Notes: generated by a model from the letters alone, not told the origin. A stretch of 64,000 nucleotides of DNA from Pseudarthrobacter sp. (GCA_031178005.1 JAPSJV010000002.1:166226-230225), one strand, 5' to 3'; counted from the first letter of the stretch, positions 19,115 through 28,278 are shown. Program-made: numbers and translations.

Positions 19115-19369
19115 ATCAGAGAGTGAACTGAACGAAGGAAGACCCGCTGCTCATTGTCCGATCGCGGGTGCGATGTCATTGGCACCTCAATGAAAAGGTG
19201 AAAGTAACTTATGGCGGTTGGCATTCAGCACCACCTTGCACAGAAGACCTCGAGAAAAAGTTCATTGTCCAGGCAGAGCCCGGTAAGGGTGTTGAAGTCG
19301 AAGGAGCCCTTGTCCAGGGAAGGGCGCCAATCCCGGGCCGCAATGGACTCCGTCGGTTGACCAGGAGAA

Positions 19370-19410
19370 ACAAAACAGGCCGCCCCTCCCTGTGGGAGGA
19401 ACGGCCTGTT
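19370..19410 (-). terminator. trxBA intrinsic terminator
   Basis: On the minus strand, 14 bases after the trxA stop, AACAGGCCG (19402-19410) pairs with CGGCCTGTT (19374-19382), with a further CCTCCC/GGGAGG inner stem, and is followed by a T-rich TTTTG. It is a textbook intrinsic terminator closing the trxB-trxA unit. Confidence 0.85.
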
Positions 19411-19424
19411 GCTTGGAACTGAGG

Positions 19425-19751
19425 CTAGGACAGAACGTCCGCGAATTCCTTCTCGAAGAACTGCTTGGGCTTGGCACCGATTACTGTGCTCTTCACCTCG
19501 CCGCCCTCGAACAGGTAAACGGCGGGAATGGAGGTAATTCCGTACTGAGCGGCAATCGCAGGATTGTCGTCGACATTGAGCTTGACGACGTCCACCTTTT
19601 CGCTGTACTCGACAGAGATCTCGTCCAGGATAGGTCCGAGCTTGCGGCACGGACCGCACCACTCTGCCCAGAAGTCCACGATGACAGGCTTGGTAGCCGA
19701 CAGAACATCAGTTCCGAAGCTGGCGTCAGTTACTTCTTTTGCGTTGCTCAT
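19425..19751 (-). CDS. trxA: Thioredoxin
   Basis: 108-residue thioredoxin that reduces protein disulfides in the cytoplasm. The active site is FWAEWCGPCRKLGP (WCGPC at about residues 31-35). The buried Asp in VIVDFWA, the cis-Pro in TSIPAVYLFEGGE and the full single-domain length are all present. It lies 32 bases downstream of trxB, its reductase, and shares the same promoter and terminator. Start is ATG 19751. Confidence 0.97.
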   Translation of the reverse strand: MSNAKEVTDASFGTDVLSATKPVIVDFWAEWCGPCRKLGPILDEISVEYSEKVDVVKLNVDDNPAIAAQYGITSIPAVYLFEGGEVKSTVIGAKPKQFFEKEFADVLS

Positions 19752-19783
19752 GAGCGTTCTCGCTTTCTAGTGGTGTGGCTGTT

Positions 19784-20740
19784 TCAGGACTGCAGGCTGG
19801 CCAGGTAGTGCTCGACGTCGATCGCCGCAACACAGCCGGAACCGGAGGCCGTAATGGCCTGGCGGTAGGTGGGATCCACAACGTCGCCGGCAGCGAACAC
19901 ACCGGGCAGGCTTGTACGCGAGCTGCGGCCATCGACGGCGATAGTGCCCTCGGGCGTGAGGTCCAGGATGTCTTTGATCAGGTCAGTGCGAGGATCGTTT
20001 CCAATGGCCACGAATACGCCAGTGACCGCGAGCTCGGATTCAGTGCCATCCTGTAGGTTCTTCAGCTTGAGGCCAGTAACCTTGTCGCCACCGATGACGT
20101 CCTCAACGGCGCTGTTCCACACGAAGCTGATCTTCTCGTGGGCAAGGGCACGGTCCGCCATGATCTTGGAAGCACGCAGCGAGTCGCGGCGGTGCACCAC
20201 CGTTACTGACTTCGCGAACTTGGTGAGGAATAGTGCCTCCTCCATGGCGGAGTCACCTCCGCCAATGACGGCAATGTCCTGGTCCTTGAAAAAGAAACCA
20301 TCGCAGGTTGCACACCAGCTGACGCCGTGGCCGGAGAGGCGTTTCTCGTTGGGCAGTCCCAGCTCACGGTAGGCGGAGCCGGTGGACAGAATCACTGCCC
20401 GTGCACGGAAGGATTCGCCCGTGGCGATGGTGACGGTCTTGACGTCACCGCTGAGCTCCAGCGAGGTAACATCCTCAAACTGGATTTCCGTTCCAAAGCG
20501 TGCGGCCTGCTTTTCGAAGTTCTCCATGAGATCCGGCCCCATGATGCCATCGGGGAAACCCGGGTAGTTCTCGACGTCGGTGGTGTTCATCAGTTCACCA
20601 CCGGCTGTTACGGATCCTGCCAGGAGCAAGGGCTTGAGGTTGGCGCGGGCGGTGTAAACCGCTGCCGTGTAACCCGCCGGGCCAGAGCCGACGATGATGA
20701 CATCACGTACGTCTGACGCGGTGTTTTCTGCGTTGCTCAC
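19784..20740 (-). CDS. trxB: Thioredoxin reductase (NADPH)
   Basis: FAD flavoenzyme (318 aa) that recycles TrxA with NADPH. The FAD-binding motif is [22 protein letters not shown]. The redox-active site is [11 protein letters not shown] (CATC), followed by the NADPH-binding motif [13 protein letters not shown] and the C-terminal FAD motif [17 protein letters not shown] start at GTG 20740, preceded by AGGAAGAGG; an in-frame ATG at 20800 falls on the candidate promoter and would add 20 unrelated residues. The SigR-like promoter upstream suggests induction by disulfide stress. Confidence 0.95.
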   Translation of the reverse strand: MSNAENTASDVRDVIIVGSGPAGYTAAVYTARANLKPLLLAGSVTAGGELMNTTDVENYPGFPDGIMGPDLMENFEKQAARFGTEIQFEDVTSLELSGDVKTVTIATGESFRARAVILSTGSAYRELGLPNEKRLSGHGVSWCATCDGFFFKDQDIAVIGGGDSAMEEALFLTKFAKSVTVVHRRDSLRASKIMADRALAHEKISFVWNSAVEDVIGGDKVTGLKLKNLQDGTESELAVTGVFVAIGNDPRTDLIKDILDLTPEGTIAVDGRSSRTSLPGVFAAGDVVDPTYRQAITASGSGCVAAIDVEHYLASLQS

Positions 20741-20798
20741 TGAACGGTGAACCTCTTCCTTGGTCGATGCGCCAGCTATTGCTGCCGGCTCATTGCAC

Positions 20799-20824
20799 AA
20801 CTGTTTCCATTTGCTGAATATTCC
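20799..20824 (-). promoter_or_regulatory. SigR/SigH-type promoter of trxBA
   Basis: On the minus strand GGAAT (complement of 20820-20824) and GTT (complement of 20799-20801) are separated by exactly 18 bases. This fits the GGAAT-N18-GTT consensus of the actinobacterial thiol-stress sigma factor SigR/SigH, whose best known target is trxBA. It lies about 60 bases upstream of the trxB start. Confidence 0.75.
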
Positions 20825-20964
20825 AGCAGTGGTAGTGACGCGTCATACTTCGGAAGTGCCCGTTACCGGACGCCAGGGAAACCGGGATGCCAGCCGCAGG
20901 ACGCCTTAACAGGGTACCGTCTTGCAGCTGGCAGCCAGCGGTCACGTTACAGCGCGGTCAGGAC

Positions 20965-22500
20965 CTACTGGACCGTGACCTCGGCGAGCCGCAGGCCGTA
21001 ATTGTAAATGGTCTTGGGTACGGCCAGGCGCGGGAGTGTATCAATCTGAACGATCACGTACTGGGCAGTTACGGGCTCAGCCAGCGGCATGGTCAGATCG
21101 GTGGACGTGAAGCTGTTGGTGCCCACCTGTTTGGCGCCCTCCAGCGACGGACGGTCATTGGTGAGCACGTTAATGCGTCCACCCGATGCGCCCAGCTGGC
21201 TGAGGGTGATCGAGGAGACCGTGGACGGCTCCTGAAGCTTGATCACCAGCGGCACGCCGCCTTGAACCAGACCACCCCAGTCTTCGGAAGCAAATTCCAT
21301 GTTGGACCAGAAGGTGGCTGGATTGCCATCATGGGCTTTGACCAGCTCCACGTCGTAAGTGGACGCAAAATCAAAGGAGCCTTGGCGACTGATGCTTTCG
21401 ATCACCGGTGTTACAGGTGCTGCGGCGGAATCCGTAGGGCTGGCCTGGCCTGTGGAGGTCTCACTGGCGATTGAAGTGTTCGTGGGCTCAGCTACCGGCG
21501 GAGTGGACGGGAACAGCGAGCCAAGATGGGTCAGTGCAAAGATCAGGCCCGCAACCAGGACGGCGGCCAGCAGGCCCCCAACCAGCCAGCGCATGGAGCG
21601 GGGTTCCTTGCCGTCGTCTTCCACGTCTTCGTCATATTCAGCGACGTCAGACTGTGCTGCACCAGCGGCGGCAATGGCGCCAGCGCCTCCCGCGGCACCG
21701 GCAAGGCGGGCGGAGGCCGGAAACGCGGCGGCCCGCCGGTCCTCCTGCTCCGGCTCTTCTGCGTAATCCTGGGCGGGCTCGTGGTCTGAGTAGTCCTGCT
21801 CAGACCACAAGGAAACCTTGGGGGAAGCCTCTTCGCCTGTAGGCGACGAAGCTGCGGCTGAACCAACGGCAGCGGACGCTGGAGTGCCGTATGCGGGTGT
21901 TCCAGGGGCCGGCGTATCAGGCCACCCGGCCCCGCCGGCAACCCCGGCATCGGACGGAGGGGCTTCAGCAGCGGACTCCGGGACCGCTGAGGCAGGCCGG
22001 GTTGCAGGAAGGGGCGGCACGGCGGCTGTTTCAGTCCGCGGGTACGGGCTTACCTGGCTGGGATGGGAGTCGCCATAGCGGATATACCCGGCGGCTTCAG
22101 CATCTCCCTCGTCCTCAGGCTCGTGGGACCGCGGCTGGCCGAAAATTTCGCTGCCCAGCGTATCTGTAAAGAACGGCTCAACGTAGGGCGGGTTGGGGGC
22201 CACCAGGAGATCCAGAAGTTCGGCGGCAGACGTGTGGTTGGTGATCAGGTAGGTGGTCTCTTCGCTGACGCCGAGGTCCAGCACCTGAACGCCGCCGGGG
22301 CGCTGCCCGGTGGCGACTTCGCGCGCACTTGTGGCTACTTGTTCGCCGTTGGAGGGTCCCGCAACAAGGATGCTGACGGGCCTGTTAAGCACCTGGTCAA
22401 CTCCGTCGAGCACCAGATCCTGGTCGTGTGAGGTCAATACCGTGGCCGTGACCTTGTAGCGGCCGCCAAGTACTGATCCAACATCGATCGGCTGGGACAC
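20965..22500 (-). CDS. MurJ-associated pseudokinase with extracellular discoidin-like domain
   Basis: 511-residue single-pass membrane protein. The N-terminal 100 residues resemble a degenerate Ser/Thr kinase N-lobe (VGSVLGGRYKVTATVL, then RPVSILVAG) but no HRD or DFG motif follows. Residues 120-300 are a low-complexity Pro/Ala/Glu linker. One membrane segment (about 303-325, WLVGGLLAAVLVAGLIFAL) follows, then an extracellular domain (about 365-511) resembling F5/8 type C/discoidin carbohydrate-binding modules (DGNPATFWSNMEF, VPLVIKLQEPSTVSSITLSQLG). In mycobacteria these modules are fused to the end of MurJ (MviN); here they form a separate gene directly after murJ. Start is GTG 22500 with AGGAGG five bases upstream. 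Confidence 0.8.
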   Translation of the reverse strand: MSQPIDVGSVLGGRYKVTATVLTSHDQDLVLDGVDQVLNRPVSILVAGPSNGEQVATSAREVATGQRPGGVQVLDLGVSEETTYLITNHTSAAELLDLLVAPNPPYVEPFFTDTLGSEIFGQPRSHEPEDEGDAEAAGYIRYGDSHPSQVSPYPRTETAAVPPLPATRPASAVPESAAEAPPSDAGVAGGAGWPDTPAPGTPAYGTPASAAVGSAAASSPTGEEASPKVSLWSEQDYSDHEPAQDYAEEPEQEDRRAAAFPASARLAGAAGGAGAIAAAGAAQSDVAEYDEDVEDDGKEPRSMRWLVGGLLAAVLVAGLIFALTHLGSLFPSTPPVAEPTNTSIASETSTGQASPTDSAAAPVTPVIESISRQGSFDFASTYDVELVKAHDGNPATFWSNMEFASEDWGGLVQGGVPLVIKLQEPSTVSSITLSQLGASGGRINVLTNDRPSLEGAKQVGTNSFTSTDLTMPLAEPVTAQYVIVQIDTLPRLAVPKTIYNYGLRLAEVTVQ

Positions 22501-22672
22501 GTGTTCCTCCTAGACTGTCCGGGAATTGCCGGCGCGGATCATTCCACCACCGTGCAAAGGCCCCTAGGCACGCCGACAATCATTCGCCTGCAGCTGCCTT
22601 TGTTCCGTTCCGATCCTAGCCGAAAGGCAGGCAGCGGGCCTGAAACGGCCGGACCGTGAACCTAAGAATCCG

Positions 22673-24784
22673 CTAATCCCGGCCATCTGACGAGCTATCT
22701 GACGAGGGGAAGTGCGGATTGCTTCCGGCGGGACCCTGGTACGTCCTGCGACCGGGAAGGGGGCCTTCAGTGCGGTCAGCGGGGCGGTCCGCCTGCTCCA
22801 CCGTTCCTTCTTCCTCAGGCAGGTAAGGAACGACGGCGTGATCTCCCGTCTCAGCGTCGGCCTGCGGCGAGTCCTGCTTACGCTGCGGAGAGGGCGCCGG
22901 ATCCACGCGTCCGGCGCGGAACGATCCGGCGTCGAACTCGCCTGAAATGCTGGGAATCAGCCCGGTGTCAGCGGAGACGGTGGTGTGTTCCGGCGTCGAA
23001 CGCCGTTCATGGTCTGGTGCCGCTGAAGCGCCGCCGCGGCCCAGCCTGCCCAGCAGCGGCCGAAGGAGGTCGCGGAGCTCGGAAACCCGGAAAACCTTGA
23101 GCAGGACCAGGTAGGCCGCCAACATAACCGGACCTGCTATGGCAAGCGTGACCAGGGACGCGGGACGTGAGCTCCAGGCAAAACCGTTGGCGCTGTAGCT
23201 GCCCAGGAGCCACAGCACCAGGATTCCCACCACTGCCGAGCCGAGGGCCGCATAACCCATTCGGATATAGGAATTGGCGATCCGTGGTCCGTCCAGATGG
23301 CCCAGAATCCGGCGCAGGAACACTGCACTGATCACCACGGACATGATGTTTCCCACGGTGTACAGGCCGGCGATGGCGTAGATGATCTGCTCGGGTGGCA
23401 GGAACTGGATGGCGAAGGCACCCACGAGGTAGAGCACGGCCAGCAGCGCCTGGATGTAGAACGGCGTCTTTGCGTCCTCATTGGCATAAAAGACGCGGGA
23501 CATCATGAAGTTGGCGCTCAGGAACGGTGTGCTCAAGGCAAGGATGGTGAGCGTCTGTGCCAGCATCACGCCGTCGCCACCGTCACCGCCGGAAAAGAAC
23601 ATACCCAGCGGACCGGCCAACGCGAACAGCGCCATGGCACCGAAAACTGTGGCCACGGCCATGGTCCGGAGGCCGTGGGACAGTGCGTCACGGAGCCTGT
23701 CGCGGTTTCCGTCCTGGGCAGCATGGGTCATGCGGTTGAACAGGACGGTGGCCAGGGAAAGCGCAATGACCGAATGCGGCAGAAGGTACAACTGGCTGGC
23801 CACTTCCAGGACGGCGTTGCCGGGGATGCGTGGACGCTCTCCCGGGGGCCCAAGCCGGACGCGCTCCGCGCCGGGAATGGTGGCGATCCTCATGACATAC
23901 AGGAAAGCCGCCTGGCCAACAATGGTGGTCACGAGCGTCCAGATGCCCAATCTGGCAGCCTGGCCCAGTCCTACTCCGCGCCAGCCGAACCGCGGCCGCA
24001 GGCCCAGCCGCAACCGGAAGACCGGAATAAGCAGGATGGCAGTTTGGGCCACCACACCGAAGGTGGAGAAGCCTGCAATCATCAGCGTCTGCGTAGGGCC
24101 CCAGTTGTCCAGGGTGTGCGGATTGGCGATGTTGGCGCCGAAGATCCAGATGAACATGCCCAGGCCGGAAATAGCCACCAGGTTGTTGAGGATCGGGGCC
24201 CACATGGCGGGACCGAAGGCGCCGTTGGCGTTGAGGACCTGGGTGAGCAGGGCATAAAGGCCGTAGAAGAAGATCTGCGGGAGGCACCAGAAAGCAAAGG
24301 TAACCGCTAGGGCCTTTTGCTGCGGTGAGTATCCCTGCGTGGTGGCATCAATGACGTACGGAGCCAGGACGGTCACCAGGGCCGTCAGCGTCAGCAGGAC
24401 CAGGACTGCCAGCGTCAGGAGGCGGCTGATGTAGTCCGCTCCCCTGTCCGGAGCCTTGCTGGCCTTGATGATCTGCGGGACCAGGACGGCGTTGAACGTG
24501 CCGCCGGCTACCAGGAGGAAAATCAGGTTGGGCAGGTTGTTGGCATTGATGAACGTGTCATTAACAGTGGAACCCAGGCCCAGCGCCGCAGCCAACATCC
24601 ACGTCTTCGCGAATCCCAGCAGCCGCGACGCCAACGTTCCCGCGGCCATAATGGCGCTGGAACGTGTTTCGCTGGATTGCGTGGGCTGGGCACGGGATGG
24701 CCGGTCGTCCGGTTGCGGATCGACTGGATCTGGGTCCTGGTGCCCGGAATTACGGGCGGCAAAGTTGCTTGACATCGGCTTCAT
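22673..24784 (-). CDS. murJ: Lipid II flippase MurJ (MviN)
   Basis: MOP-superfamily membrane protein (about 703 aa) that flips lipid II for peptidoglycan synthesis. After a hydrophilic 45-residue N-terminus, the core starts MAAGTLASRLLGFAKTWMLAAALG, the conserved MurJ first helix, with FINANNLPNLIFLLVAGGTFNAVLVP next. Repeated hydrophobic segments extend to about residue 590, consistent with 14 helices. The final 110 residues are a hydrophilic tail, probably cytoplasmic. ATG 24784 is preferred, with GTG 24814 and ATG 24775 as alternatives. The pseudokinase gene follows downstream and a Nudix gene precedes it, all in one direction. Confidence 0.93.
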   Translation of the reverse strand: MKPMSSNFAARNSGHQDPDPVDPQPDDRPSRAQPTQSSETRSSAIMAAGTLASRLLGFAKTWMLAAALGLGSTVNDTFINANNLPNLIFLLVAGGTFNAVLVPQIIKASKAPDRGADYISRLLTLAVLVLLTLTALVTVLAPYVIDATTQGYSPQQKALAVTFAFWCLPQIFFYGLYALLTQVLNANGAFGPAMWAPILNNLVAISGLGMFIWIFGANIANPHTLDNWGPTQTLMIAGFSTFGVVAQTAILLIPVFRLRLGLRPRFGWRGVGLGQAARLGIWTLVTTIVGQAAFLYVMRIATIPGAERVRLGPPGERPRIPGNAVLEVASQLYLLPHSVIALSLATVLFNRMTHAAQDGNRDRLRDALSHGLRTMAVATVFGAMALFALAGPLGMFFSGGDGGDGVMLAQTLTILALSTPFLSANFMMSRVFYANEDAKTPFYIQALLAVLYLVGAFAIQFLPPEQIIYAIAGLYTVGNIMSVVISAVFLRRILGHLDGPRIANSYIRMGYAALGSAVVGILVLWLLGSYSANGFAWSSRPASLVTLAIAGPVMLAAYLVLLKVFRVSELRDLLRPLLGRLGRGGASAAPDHERRSTPEHTTVSADTGLIPSISGEFDAGSFRAGRVDPAPSPQRKQDSPQADAETGDHAVVPYLPEEEGTVEQADRPADRTEGPLPGRRTYQGPAGSNPHFPSSDSSSDGRD

Positions 24785-24867
24785 CGTCTCACCCGGGAGC
24801 GGGTATTTCCGCACTGCCCCGGCAGGACGGGCGTTTCAGTACACGCCGCTCTGCCTGGAAAACCCGG

Positions 24868-25416
24868 CTAGAGGTGGTCCGGGAGGACATCCTTGGCCAG
24901 GTCCGCGATACGGCGCTCATTGGGAAAGGACAGCTTCCGGGCGAGCTCGGCAATGGGGACCCACGCTACGTCCACGGCCTCCTGGTCCGGATCGTTTTCG
25001 ATGGTGAGCTCACCGCCGGTTGCCTGCAGCAGGTAATGGTGGACAGTCTTGTGAACCCGGTGGCCGCTCACGGTGAACCAATAGTCGATGCTTCCCAACG
25101 GGGCCAGGATCCGGCCGTCAATGCCGGTTTCCTCGGCGATTTCCCGGACTGCTGCCTCTTCGTTGTTCTCCCGGCCTTCCGGATGGCCCTTCGGCAGGCA
25201 CCATTCAAGCCGGCCGCCCCGGTTAAGGCGGGCGATGATCGCAACCCGCAGGACGTCGTCGGAAGTGTCCACAACAACGCCGCCGGCGGAAACTTCCTCC
25301 ACCGTTGGCAGCTGCGCCGCGGCCGAAGGCTGGGCAGGCGCGACGTGGGCACCGATTGCCGACGGCAACGGTGCGTTTGTCCTCCTGCCGGGAGCGCTCG
25401 GTACGGGATGTGCCAT
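24868..25416 (-). CDS. Nudix hydrolase
   Basis: 182-residue Nudix-fold pyrophosphohydrolase of unknown substrate. The Nudix box is complete: GHPEGRENNEEAAVREIAEE followed by TGI fits GX5EX7REUXEEXGU. The preceding WCLPKG strand is typical. Residues 1-45 are Ala/Pro-rich. I start at ATG 25416 (MAHPVPSAPGRR); the frame stays open upstream to 25503 without a ribosome site. It diverges from the CCA-adding enzyme gene and precedes murJ in the same direction, an arrangement known in other Actinobacteria. Confidence 0.9.
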   Translation of the reverse strand: MAHPVPSAPGRRTNAPLPSAIGAHVAPAQPSAAAQLPTVEEVSAGGVVVDTSDDVLRVAIIARLNRGGRLEWCLPKGHPEGRENNEEAAVREIAEETGIDGRILAPLGSIDYWFTVSGHRVHKTVHHYLLQATGGELTIENDPDQEAVDVAWVPIAELARKLSFPNERRIADLAKDVLPDHL

Positions 25417-25577
25417 GGAGTCCACTCTAACTACTCTTGCCCGCTGATGATGACCGGAACATGACTTACAGATGGACAGAGGGCGACGGCGCCAAGCCGG
25501 CATTTAGCCAACCCCGCAGGTATCCGCTGGCAATTCTGGCATCCACGGCCCGTTCTTTCTGCCAAGCTTAAGTAACT

Positions 25578-27104
25578 ATGGCGCACGTACATCACAAGTC
25601 AGATCAACAGACAGTTGCCTTCGAGGTGGACCCGGTGGTCCTGGAACTCGGGCAGCGCTTTGTCGACGCCGGCCATGAGCTTTCCCTGGTGGGTGGTCCC
25701 GTCCGGGACCTGTTCCTTGGCCGGACCTCCCCGGACCTCGATTTCACTACGGACGCGACGCCGGACCAGACCCTCTCGCTCATCAAGAGATGGGCAGACG
25801 CGCACTGGGAAATCGGCAGGGCCTTCGGAACCATAGGCATGCGCAAAGCCGGGTTCCAGATTGAGATCACCACCTACCGGGCCGAGGCCTACGATTCCGA
25901 ATCACGCAAACCCGTGGTGGCCTTCGGATCATCGCTCCACGATGACCTGCAGCGCCGGGACTTCACCATCAACGCCATGGCCCTGCGCCTGCCGTCCCTG
26001 GAGCTGGTGGACCCCTACGGCGGCGTCCGCGACCTGCACGCCTCGCTCCTTGCAACACCAGGTGCCCCTGAGGACTCATTCTCCGATGATCCGCTGCGCA
26101 TGATGCGTGCCGCCCGGTTTGCTTCGCAGCTGGGCGTTACCGTCCGGGACGATGTTAAACAGGCCATGACGGAGATGGCCGGGCGGATCAGCATTATTTC
26201 CGCCGAGCGGGTGCGGGACGAGCTCACCAAACTCATCTGCGGCGCCCAGCCGCGGATCGGCGTGGACCTGCTGGTGGAAACCGGCCTGGCGGACATTGTG
26301 CTGCCCGAAGTGTCCGCGCTCCGCCTCGAATCCGACGAGCACCACCGCCACAAGGACGTCTACCAGCATTCGCTGCAGGTCCTGGAACAGGCCGCTGCGC
26401 TGGAGACGGACGCAGAGGGTGCCGTGCCCGGCCCGGATTTTGTGCTGCGGTTCGCGGCATTGATGCACGACGTCGGCAAGCCGGCTACGCGCCGATTCGA
26501 ACCGGGCGGCGCGGTCTCCTTCCGCCATCACGACATGGTGGGTTCAAAACTCACCGCCAAGCGGATGAAGGCGCTGCGGTTCGACAACGACACCATCAAG
26601 GCAGTGGCCAGGCTGGTGGAGCTGCACATGCGCTTCTACGGCTACGGGGAAGCCGGCTGGAGCGATTCCGCCGTGCGCCGTTACGTCACGGACGCCGGCC
26701 CGCTGCTGGAACGGCTGCACCGGTTGACCAGGTCGGACGTCACCACCCGCAACCAGAAAAAGGCCGACCGCTTATCCTTTGCCTATGACGACCTTGAGAC
26801 GCGCATCGCCGAGCTGCGCGAACGCGAGTCCCTGGAAGCTGTGCGGCCGGACCTGGACGGAGCCCGCATCATGGCCGTCCTGGGCCTGAAGCCCGGCCCC
26901 GTGGTGGGCCGGGCCTACAAGTACCTTCTGGAGCTGCGGATGGAACACGGGCCGCTTGATCCCGAGGACGCCGAGTCCCGGCTCCTGGCATGGTGGGCCG
27001 AACAACCTGAAGCGGCTGAGTCCGCCGGCACAGAGGGCCAGCCGTCCGGCACCCCTGGCGGGTACTCCGCCGTCGAACATTCCGCTGAGAAGGAGTCAAA
27101 GTGA
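25578..27104 (+). CDS. CCA tRNA nucleotidyltransferase (class II, with HD domain)
   Basis: Adds or repairs the 3' CCA of tRNA (508 aa; usually labelled cca or pcnA in actinobacteria). The nucleotidyltransferase head has LVGGPVRDLFLG and the metal-binding DLD (Asp 53 and 55). The RRDFTINAMA motif (DLQRRDFTINAMA) follows at about residue 121. A helical tRNA-binding region (DDPLRMMRAARFASQLG) comes next. A C-terminal HD phosphohydrolase-like domain contains ALMHDVGKPATR and the HHD at residue 316. Start is ATG 25578. It overlaps the next gene by four bases. Confidence 0.93.
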   Translation: MAHVHHKSDQQTVAFEVDPVVLELGQRFVDAGHELSLVGGPVRDLFLGRTSPDLDFTTDATPDQTLSLIKRWADAHWEIGRAFGTIGMRKAGFQIEITTYRAEAYDSESRKPVVAFGSSLHDDLQRRDFTINAMALRLPSLELVDPYGGVRDLHASLLATPGAPEDSFSDDPLRMMRAARFASQLGVTVRDDVKQAMTEMAGRISIISAERVRDELTKLICGAQPRIGVDLLVETGLADIVLPEVSALRLESDEHHRHKDVYQHSLQVLEQAAALETDAEGAVPGPDFVLRFAALMHDVGKPATRRFEPGGAVSFRHHDMVGSKLTAKRMKALRFDNDTIKAVARLVELHMRFYGYGEAGWSDSAVRRYVTDAGPLLERLHRLTRSDVTTRNQKKADRLSFAYDDLETRIAELRERESLEAVRPDLDGARIMAVLGLKPGPVVGRAYKYLLELRMEHGPLDPEDAESRLLAWWAEQPEAAESAGTEGQPSGTPGGYSAVEHSAEKESK

Positions 27105-27685
27105 CAGATCCAGCCAGCATCGCCCGCCCCCAGTTGTGGATCCTGCGCCATGGTGAGACGGAGTGGTCCAAGAGTGGCCAGTACACCGGCCTCACTGACC
27201 TTCCCTTGACAGTGGAAGGCGAGCAGCAGGCCGTGGAAGCCCGCAAGGTCCTGGATGCGATCGACTTTGACCTGGTGCTCACGTCCCCGCTGCGGCGCGC
27301 CCGCCGCACGGCGGAGCTGGCAGGTTTCCCGGACGCCCAGCGCGAACCGCTTGCCGTTGAATGGAACTACGGCGATTACGAGGGCATCAGCTCGGACCTG
27401 ATCCGCAAGGACAACCCCGACTATCTGATCTGGACACACGGCGTTCCGAACGGGGAGGCGCTGGCGGATGTTGCGGCGCGCGCGGACAAGATCATTGCCC
27501 GCGTGCTGGAGTCCGGCCTGGATAACGTCCTTGTTGTGGCCCACGGCCACTTCTCCCGCATCCTCACGGCGCGTTGGCTGGAACTGGAGCCCGTTGAAGG
27601 CCGCCACTTCATTCTTGGCACGGCCAAAGTATGCACCCTCGGGTGGGATAAAAAGACGCCGGCAATCGTCCGCTGGGGCCTCTAA
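27101..27685 (+). CDS. Histidine phosphatase (phosphoglycerate mutase-like) family protein
   Basis: 194-residue branch-1 histidine phosphatase. The catalytic motif LRHGETEWS has the phosphorylated His at residue 17. The second Arg is in LVLTSPLRRARRTAEL. The general acid Glu is in EWNYGDYEGI, and the second catalytic His is in NVLVVAHGHFSRIL. The substrate cannot be told from sequence; candidates include sugar phosphates and phosphoserine-type acid phosphatase. The GTG start at 27101 overlaps the CCA enzyme stop by four bases, so the two are co-translated. Confidence 0.9.
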   Translation: MTDPASIARPQLWILRHGETEWSKSGQYTGLTDLPLTVEGEQQAVEARKVLDAIDFDLVLTSPLRRARRTAELAGFPDAQREPLAVEWNYGDYEGISSDLIRKDNPDYLIWTHGVPNGEALADVAARADKIIARVLESGLDNVLVVAHGHFSRILTARWLELEPVEGRHFILGTAKVCTLGWDKKTPAIVRWGL

Positions 27686-27687
27686 AC

Positions 27688-27707
27688 AAAGTTTCCTAAA
27701 CTTTTTT
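27688..27707 (+). terminator. Candidate terminator after the histidine phosphatase gene
   Basis: AAAGTTT and AAACTTT arms with a three-base loop are followed by TTT just after the phosphatase stop. It is AT-rich and short, so moderate confidence. Confidence 0.5.
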
Positions 27708-28278
27708 GGGAAATTATCTGGAATTGGCTAGGCAATCCCCGGAACGTAGGGTAATTTATTTTATGACTCCAGAGCGGCTTGCCGGGGTCCAGGCGCGCAT
27801 TACCCAGCCAGTCGGCTGAGGTAATGGCAGAACGGAAAAGGAGGTTGGGAGAAATGATTACTTTGACTAGCGGATGGAAGATGACCATCGTTCGCACCCC
27901 GGCCTCTGCTGCTGACGCGCGCCATTTTTTCTGGAATCTTTGCTCCGAAGGCTAGAGAATTCCCGGCTTGCAGCCGGTTGACTCGCTAGCCGCTGGTCTC
28001 ACCCCTCAACTGGGGCGACGCCTAGGAACATCCCAGGACTGACACTGCGCCTACGCAGCACCCATAGTTCGGAACCAGCTTTCAGTTGGGCCCTGCGTTC
28101 GCACATCCGTCAGGAAACCATCATCGCCGCGGCGAATTCACCACATTAATCATCGGGCATTCCTTTGTCCTTTTATTGCCATTAATTTGCATTCTTAGAT
28201 GGCTCTAATTGTCATGCCCAATTTGTGCGCGAATTCCGCGGTTAAAGCCTAACCAGACCCTTGAAAGGAGGTAACACC
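27708..28278. other. Intergenic region before the small basic protein
   Basis: Nearly 600 bases without a recognised gene. It contains one tiny open frame with a strong ribosome site (27854-27955), then an AT-rich stretch at about 28140-28230 that may hold a promoter, though no clear -35/-10 pair is seen. No tRNA or known riboswitch was recognised. Confidence 0.5.
27854..27955 (+). CDS. Possible 33-residue peptide (leader or small protein)
   Basis: An ATG at 27854 is preceded by AAGGAGGTTGGGAGAA, an unusually strong ribosome site, and opens a 33-codon frame (MITLTSGWKMTIVRTP...) ending CSEG. No family is recognised. It may be a leader peptide or a real small protein; it may also be chance. 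Confidence 0.3.
   Translation: MITLTSGWKMTIVRTPASAADARHFFWNLCSEG

Larger units (their letters stand above)
14675..19369. other. 4.7 kb gene-free parS/DnaA-box region
   Basis: I see no credible gene on either strand. Open frames are all under about 150 codons, overlap each other, lack ribosome sites and family motifs, and their products show no actinobacterial codon bias. Base composition is visibly lower in G+C than the flanking genes. The region holds eight of the ten parS sites, a dense DnaA-box cluster (16.35-17.09 kb) and a short tandem repeat. In many actinobacteria a single gene such as cwlM or a small hypothetical sits between parB and trxA; here nothing recognisable remains. It may be the chromosome's centromere. 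Confidence 0.75.
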
